Shown piece by piece: positions 62,795 through 64,000 of a DNA stretch of 64,000 bases. The notes beneath the pieces are model-generated. The model was not told where the DNA came from. It ran no database searches and saw only the letters and a list, made by a program, of their open reading frames with translations. The DNA comes from Pseudoalteromonas apostichopi. Lineage in GTDB: Bacteria; Pseudomonadota; Gammaproteobacteria; Enterobacterales; Alteromonadaceae. The position numbers and the translations under genes were made by a program. The stretch is taken from the NCBI RefSeq assembly GCF_030297135.1, contig NZ_AP028065.1:558001-622000 (forward strand). The letters are read 5' to 3'. Position 1 is the first letter of the stretch. Each line of letters starts with the position of its first letter.

Positions 62795-63637
62795 ATGAGT
62801 AATACCGACAGTTATACGCCACCTAAAGTGTGGCAATGGGATGCAGAAAACGGTGGTGAATGGGCGAAGACGAATCGTCCGGTCTCAGGTGCGACCCACG
62901 AGCAAGACTTGCCCGTTGGTAAACATGATCTTCAACTCTACTCTCTTGCGACACCGAATGGCCAAAAAGTGACTATCATGCTCGAAGAGCTATTAGAGCT
63001 TGGTATTGATGAAGCCGACTACGATGCATTTTTAATTAAAATTGGCGATGGTGATCAATTCTCTTCAGGGTTTGTAAGTGTTAACCCTAATTCAAAAATT
63101 CCAGCCTTAATGGATCACAGTACTACACCCGTTACGCGCGTGTTTGAGTCAGGCGCAATTTTACAATACCTGGCAGAAAAGTTTGATTCTCTAATACCAA
63201 GCGATCATGCCAGTAAAACAGAATGTCGTAATTGGTTATTTTGGCAAATGGGTTCTGCCCCCTATTTAGGCGGTGGCTTCGGTCACTTTTATAGTTACGC
63301 GCCTTTCAAAATGCAGTACCCGATAGATCGATTTACTATGGAAGTTAAACGCCAGTTAGATGTACTAAACCGTCATTTGAGCGACCATGACTACATGGCA
63401 GGTAGCGAATATTCGATTGCTGATATAGCGATTTGGCCTTGGTATGGCAATTTAGTGCTTGGTAACCTATATGATGCAGCTGAGTTCTTAGATGTTGAGT
63501 CATACAGCCATGTTCTTCGCTGGGCGAAACAAATTGAGCGTCGCCCTGCGGTAAAACGTGGTCGCAGAGTCAATAAAACATGGGGTGATGAAACAACTGA
63601 GCAACTAGCTGAGCGTCACTCTAAGGATGATTTTTAA
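62795..63637 (+). CDS. yghU: Glutathione transferase-like disulfide-bond oxidoreductase YghU
   Basis: 280 residues. The family opening YTPPKVWQWDAENGGEWAKT, the thioredoxin-fold GST domain (LQLYSLATPNGQKVTIMLEE with the glutathione-binding TPNG) and FESGAILQYLAEKF are clear. The C-terminal helical domain contains IADIAIWPWYG. YghU reduces disulfides with glutathione and protects against peroxides. TAGGAG precedes the ATG. Confidence 0.93.
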   Translation: MSNTDSYTPPKVWQWDAENGGEWAKTNRPVSGATHEQDLPVGKHDLQLYSLATPNGQKVTIMLEELLELGIDEADYDAFLIKIGDGDQFSSGFVSVNPNSKIPALMDHSTTPVTRVFESGAILQYLAEKFDSLIPSDHASKTECRNWLFWQMGSAPYLGGGFGHFYSYAPFKMQYPIDRFTMEVKRQLDVLNRHLSDHDYMAGSEYSIADIAIWPWYGNLVLGNLYDAAEFLDVESYSHVLRWAKQIERRPAVKRGRRVNKTWGDETTEQLAERHSKDDF

Positions 63638-63673
63638 GGGCTTTACTAGCCCTTTTTTATAACTTTAAACCAC

Positions 63674-64000
63674 ATGAATAAACTCAGCAAAGAAGACATT
63701 TACCAACGCCTCAGTAACACTGAAGATGCCCGTGCTTGTAAGGCAATTGATGAAGCAGCTTGTAAGGTAGTACCCGGCAATTTTATTACCTTATTAGTTA
63801 GCCAGCTATTCAGTAAATTTGCCGATGCTCTATTAAACCCAAAAGTAACCCTGCCCTGGCTTTTACAAAGCATTAATGTACCAACTAGTTTTATAGCATG
63901 GCTTGTGCCTATCCGTGAGTCTGGTTCAATGCTGCCACAACTGGCAATTGCAAGTTTAATTCGTCAGCTATCGGTCAGAAAGTGGGTGTGGGTGATTGGT
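63674..64000 (+). CDS. Probable membrane transporter (MFS-like), N-terminal fragment
   Basis: 109 codons to the right edge of the window, open reading frame continuing. Starts MNKLSKEDIYQRLSNTEDAR; ITLLVSQLFSKFADALLNPK and SFIAWLVPIRESGSMLPQLA resemble an MFS-type transporter start. Too little is present for a firm call. It lies 36 bases after yghU. Confidence 0.5.
   Translation, partial: MNKLSKEDIYQRLSNTEDARACKAIDEAACKVVPGNFITLLVSQLFSKFADALLNPKVTLPWLLQSINVPTSFIAWLVPIRESGSMLPQLAIASLIRQLSVRKWVWVIG

Overview
The window is a chromosomal segment of a marine gammaproteobacterium, most likely Pseudoalteromonas (Alteromonadales). I infer this from protein similarity recalled by eye (UppS, RpsB, ClpX, Lon, SapABCDF, MegL) and from gene order (cdsA-uppS-frr-pyrH-tsf-rpsB divergent from map-glnD-dapD; tig-clpP-clpX-lon-hupB-ppiD; psp next to sap). 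Base composition looks moderately AT-rich and even throughout, but I did not calculate it. No phage, transposase, integrase or CRISPR array was seen.

Layout. 1-4.2 kb: translation and envelope genes on the minus strand (cdsA fragment, uppS, frr, pyrH, tsf, rpsB), with a strong rpsB promoter and a long leader. 4.5-8.7 kb: map, glnD, dapD on the plus strand. 8.9-13.7 kb: a small membrane protein and an RND efflux pair with the permease before the adaptor. 13.8-19.1 kb: phenylalanine hydroxylase genes phhA-phhB and methionine gamma-lyase. Downstream of phhB sits a two-gene insert, a class 3 lipase and a small Ig-like-fold protein, bounded by a 94-bp perfect direct repeat of the phhB 3' end and terminator. 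19.3-29.7 kb: envelope stress module, ycjF-ycjX and pspC-pspB-pspA divergent from pspF, which runs straight into sapABCDF. A sigma-54 promoter is visible before pspA. 29.8-30.5 kb: cupin and acetyltransferase. 30.6-39.3 kb: the proteostasis cluster ppiD, hupB, lon, clpX, clpP, tig, with sigma-32-like promoters before lon and clpP.

39.6-40.3 kb holds a minus-strand tRNA operon (Pro-Arg-His-Pro-Pro) followed by a decayed extra tRNA-Pro, driven by a clear sigma-70 promoter that contains a palindrome. 40.6-45.3 kb: folD, a drug/metabolite transporter, cysS, ppiB, lpxH. 45.4-50.3 kb: a periplasmic binding protein gene convergent with a two-gene signalling operon (response regulator with degenerate GGDEF and intact EAL, then a sensor kinase). 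50.5-64 kb: miaE, Yip1 and MscS membrane proteins, a small orphan protein, an M3 peptidase lipoprotein, a second transporter, a glycerophosphodiesterase, a dienelactone hydrolase, a LysR regulator divergent from a DJ-1 family gene, a rhomboid protease, an EEP-family enzyme, a SpoIIAA-like protein, a YghU-type glutathione transferase and the start of a probable transporter.

Most of the window is conserved core genome. The most unusual structures are the repeat-bounded lipase cassette at phhB, the amplified and decaying tRNA-Pro array with hairpins using the tRNA 3' ends, the paired TyrR/PhhR-like boxes upstream of phhA, and the tandem duplication that copies the ppiB -35 element.
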